Positions 32,337 to 34,460 of a stretch of 34,460 nt of DNA are shown here, one piece after another. The position numbers were made by a program, and so were the translations under genes. Location: the NCBI GenBank assembly GCA_947498325.1, contig CANMKE010000045.1:1-34460 (forward strand), given 5' to 3'. This DNA comes from an uncultured Persicobacter sp. GTDB taxonomy: Bacteria; Bacteroidota; Bacteroidia; Cytophagales; Cyclobacteriaceae. The notes under the pieces were generated by a model. That model saw only the letters and a list, made by a program, of their open reading frames with translations, was not told the origin of the DNA and did not search any database. How positions within the stretch are numbered: the first letter of the stretch is position 1; the number at the start of each line of letters is the position of its first letter.

Positions 32337-33932
32337 TCACTTCAACTCCTCCGCCCTAAACCAATCCAAATTCTTTTTCTCCTCACTAAAGTGCATCCCG
32401 ATAAGCACAATCTTCCGGCCATCATTTAGATATGGTTCATAGTATTTTTTCTCATGAATTTGATCCAAGGCTTCACCTCTTTCATCACCTTCAGGCTTCG
32501 CTGCATTAACCTTGAATTCGATCACATAAATATGCGTTGGACTTTCCATCACCATATCAATCCGACCTGCTGAATTGGTTTCTTCCGTTCTGCATTTTAA
32601 CCCAAGTCCAGCCATGAAACTGAACATCACCGAAGCATAATACCCCTCGTATTTTTGAATGTTGTTTTGCACATAATTATTGAAAGGAATGGCAGCAAAC
32701 ATTGCACGAACACTGGCTTCGAATTCCTTCAAATCATTTTTGAATAAGCTCCGGACAGCTTCATTCCTTCTCAAAAGGCGATTGGATTCAACCGAAGTTA
32801 GGCTAATCAAAAAGAGCATATTCAAGGTCATTCGAACTTCACGATTTGGGGTAGCAAGCACATAACTACTACCGCCAAAAGGCTCCTGTATCTCCTCCGT
32901 AATCGTCAAGTAACCTGCCTGCCACAGCAAAGAAGGTAAATTCAAATTACTGAGCGTAAATTGCTTCAACTCCTGAGAAGATAACTCCAAGTTTTCCAGG
33001 TCGTAAGTTTCATACGCACCTTTCTCAAACATCTTCGTCAAAAATGAAGGCTGACCAGAGTCCCACCAATAATTATCGAACTTAGCCCCTTTGTCCAAAA
33101 ATATCAAAATATCAAATGGATTGTAAACTCTGTCCCCGAGGTAGTTGTAGCCATTATACCATGCCTGAACCTCCTCCATATTTACCCCATCGAAGTAATC
33201 ACCAAAGCAGTTGTCCAATTCATTTTGAGTGAAGCCGCAAACAGAAGCATATCGCTTATCTAAGGAGATATCATTGAAATTATTCGCTCCACTGAATAGG
33301 CCAACACCCGTAAACTTGGTGATCCCCGTCATGAAGCAAAAACGGACGTACTGATCCGAGGCTTTGATGGCTGAATAAAATCCACGAAGAACATCCAAAG
33401 AGCTTGAAGCTAAGTCATCGTCATTCGATAATGTATCCTGAATAGGTTTGTCATACTCATCGACCAAGATTACTACCTTTTGATCATACTTTTGATAAAT
33501 TCTCAAGATTAATTCCTCAAATGCTCCGCCAAGGCTGTCTGTAATCTTCAGCTCAATATCATGAAATTCAGCATTTCGATTCAAATTAATCCACAGCCTT
33601 GTTTCTACTGCCTCTAAATCCTTGTAATTGGTAGCACTCAAATCAATCCGAACCACTGGAAATTTCGCCGACCAATCCCATTTATCATGGATATATAAGC
33701 CTTCGAAAAGCTCTTGCTTTCCTTCAAAAAGAGCCTGCATGGTTGAGCATAGCATCGACTTACCAAAACGACGAGGGCGGGAAAGGAAATAGTACCCTTT
33801 TGTAAGTTTTGTCATTTCGTGAATATGTGCTGTCTTATCTATATATAGATAGTCAGCACCTCCTGTTCGAAGGTCCTCAAAAGTCTGTATTCCGATCGGT
33901 AATGCTTGTCTTTGGCTCATGGGATTATCCAT
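32337..33932 (-). CDS. AAA-ATPase-like / PD-(D/E)XK nuclease-family protein (copy 1)
   Basis: 531 residues, the architecture PF09820 (AAA-ATPase_like) plus PF08011 (PDDEXK_9). The N-terminal part opens with LPIGIQTFEDLR and YIDKTAHI. A variant Walker A is SRPRRFGKS (51-59) and Walker B is VVILVDEYDKP (153-163). TGITKF and the YNGY repeat (AWYNGYNYLG) are standard for the family. The C-terminal PD-(D/E)XK core is GRIDMV (Asp459), then VIEFKV (Glu472, Lys474) and ALDQI. The family is very common and multi-copy in Bacteroidota; its function is unproven, with nuclease or mobile-element defence roles suggested. Start at 33932; Met5 is an alternative. It is 42 bp after a second copy. Confidence 0.9.
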   Translation of the reverse strand: MDNPMSQRQALPIGIQTFEDLRTGGADYLYIDKTAHIHEMTKLTKGYYFLSRPRRFGKSMLCSTMQALFEGKQELFEGLYIHDKWDWSAKFPVVRIDLSATNYKDLEAVETRLWINLNRNAEFHDIELKITDSLGGAFEELILRIYQKYDQKVVILVDEYDKPIQDTLSNDDDLASSSLDVLRGFYSAIKASDQYVRFCFMTGITKFTGVGLFSGANNFNDISLDKRYASVCGFTQNELDNCFGDYFDGVNMEEVQAWYNGYNYLGDRVYNPFDILIFLDKGAKFDNYWWDSGQPSFLTKMFEKGAYETYDLENLELSSQELKQFTLSNLNLPSLLWQAGYLTITEEIQEPFGGSSYVLATPNREVRMTLNMLFLISLTSVESNRLLRRNEAVRSLFKNDLKEFEASVRAMFAAIPFNNYVQNNIQKYEGYYASVMFSFMAGLGLKCRTEETNSAGRIDMVMESPTHIYVIEFKVNAAKPEGDERGEALDQIHEKKYYEPYLNDGRKIVLIGMHFSEEKKNLDWFRAEELK

Positions 33933-34460
33933 TTTTTGTATGGTGGTTAAAGATACTGAAATTTTGGGGCTATGTTAATTTCTCAACAACTCCTCCGCCT
34001 TAAACCAATCCAAATTCTTTTCCTTCTCACTAAAGTGCATCCCGATCAACACGATCTTCCGGCCATCATTCAGATAAGGCTCGTAGTATTTTTTCTCATG
34101 AATTTGATCCAAAGCGTCACCTCTGTCGCCAGCTTTCGGCTTCGCTGCATTGACTTTGAATTCGATCACATAAATATGCGTTGGGCTTTCCATCACCATA
34201 TCAATCCGACCTGTTGAATTGGTTTCTTCCGTTCTGCATTTTAACCCCAACCCAGCCATAAAACTAAACATGACCGAAGCGTAATACCCCTCATACTTCT
34301 GGATATTATTTTGTACATAATTATTGAAAGGAATGGCGGCGAACATCGCACGGACACTGGTTTCGAATCCATCTAAATCATTCTTGAATAAGCTCCGAAC
34401 AGCTTCATTCCTTTTCAAAAGGCGATTGGATTCTACCGAAGTTAGGCTAATCAAAAAGAG
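32343..34460. repeat. Tandem direct repeat of the AAA-ATPase-like gene (1,644-bp unit)
   Basis: The 3' part of the gene (32343-32816) matches 33987-34460 with a constant offset of 1,644 bp and no net insertion or deletion, about 90% identical by eye. The offset equals one gene plus the short spacer, so the whole gene was duplicated in tandem. The second unit continues past the window. Confidence 0.9.
33975..34460 (-). CDS. AAA-ATPase-like / PD-(D/E)XK family protein (copy 2, partial)
   Basis: Only the last 161 codons are in the window; the start lies beyond 34460. The visible part covers the end of the helical middle region (SLTSVESNRLLKRNEAVRSL) and the complete PD-(D/E)XK core: GRIDMV, VIEFKV and ALDQI, all intact. 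Compared with copy 1 it differs at a few sites (DLDGFETS for DLKEFEAS, STGRID for SAGRID, KPKAGDRGDAL for KPEGDERGEAL) and ends AEELLRN rather than AEELK. It is transcribed first of the pair. No decay is visible in the part seen. Confidence 0.9.
   Translation of the reverse strand, partial: LFLISLTSVESNRLLKRNEAVRSLFKNDLDGFETSVRAMFAAIPFNNYVQNNIQKYEGYYASVMFSFMAGLGLKCRTEETNSTGRIDMVMESPTHIYVIEFKVNAAKPKAGDRGDALDQIHEKKYYEPYLNDGRKIVLIGMHFSEKEKNLDWFKAEELLRN

Noticed and set aside
1-34460. CRISPR array, tRNA, rRNA or intact insertion sequence
   Set aside because: No regularly spaced repeats with unique spacers, no tRNA cloverleaf and no transposase frame were found.

Overview
The window comes from a member of the Bacteroidota, most likely a free-living polysaccharide degrader of the Cytophagales type. 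Several features point there: a type IX secretion (T9SS) C-terminal domain on two secreted proteins, a sigma/FecR/TonB-receptor trio whose anti-sigma factor has a DUF4974-like tail and whose receptor has STN and CarboxypepD_reg-like domains, promoter-like TAnnTTTG boxes, and many short hairpin repeats between genes. All 23 recognised protein genes lie on the minus strand, so each operon reads right to left. No tRNA, rRNA, CRISPR array or intact insertion sequence was seen.

Left part (1-9383). A periplasmic GH133-like amylo-alpha-1,6-glucosidase is followed by a repeat-rich gap. Next come an ECF sigma factor, a FecR anti-sigma factor and a FecA-type TonB-dependent receptor (transcribed in that order, with no SusD). 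A single amidinotransferase/deiminase-family gene with its own terminator follows.

Hexuronate locus (9384-18936). One operon holds an SDR mannonate oxidoreductase (uxuB type), mannonate dehydratase uxuA, a LacI regulator, an ExuT-type MFS transporter and glucuronate isomerase uxaC, behind a good Bacteroidota-type promoter. Upstream is a second pair: a secreted AGE-family epimerase-like protein with a T9SS tail and a second uxuA. Together these convert D-glucuronate to fructuronate, mannonate and KDG. A beta-carbonic anhydrase with a signal peptide separates this locus from the next.

Second catabolic locus (20659-27226). A GntR/UTRA regulator, a SIS-domain sugar-phosphate protein, an SDR, an FAD-dependent oxidoreductase, a ROK kinase, a creatininase-family hydrolase and KDPG aldolase (eda) form one co-directional set ending in a strong terminator. 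Eda would finish the hexuronate route, but no PfkB-type KDG kinase is visible. The ROK kinase, whose zinc motif is altered, is the only sugar kinase in the window. The set looks like an undescribed sugar-acid or cyclitol route feeding KDPG; this is inference.

Right part (27597-34460). A 1,243-residue secreted Asp-box beta-propeller protein (GH74/sialidase-like) carries two discoidin-like domains, a BIG2-like domain and a T9SS tail. After about 1 kb of mostly non-coding DNA with coding-like scraps come two tandem, nearly identical AAA-ATPase-like/PD-(D/E)XK genes, the second cut by the window edge.

Other structure: 9-nt-period ACCATGATT-type elements lie 60-110 bp upstream of three metabolic genes, and several families of hairpin repeats occupy the gaps.
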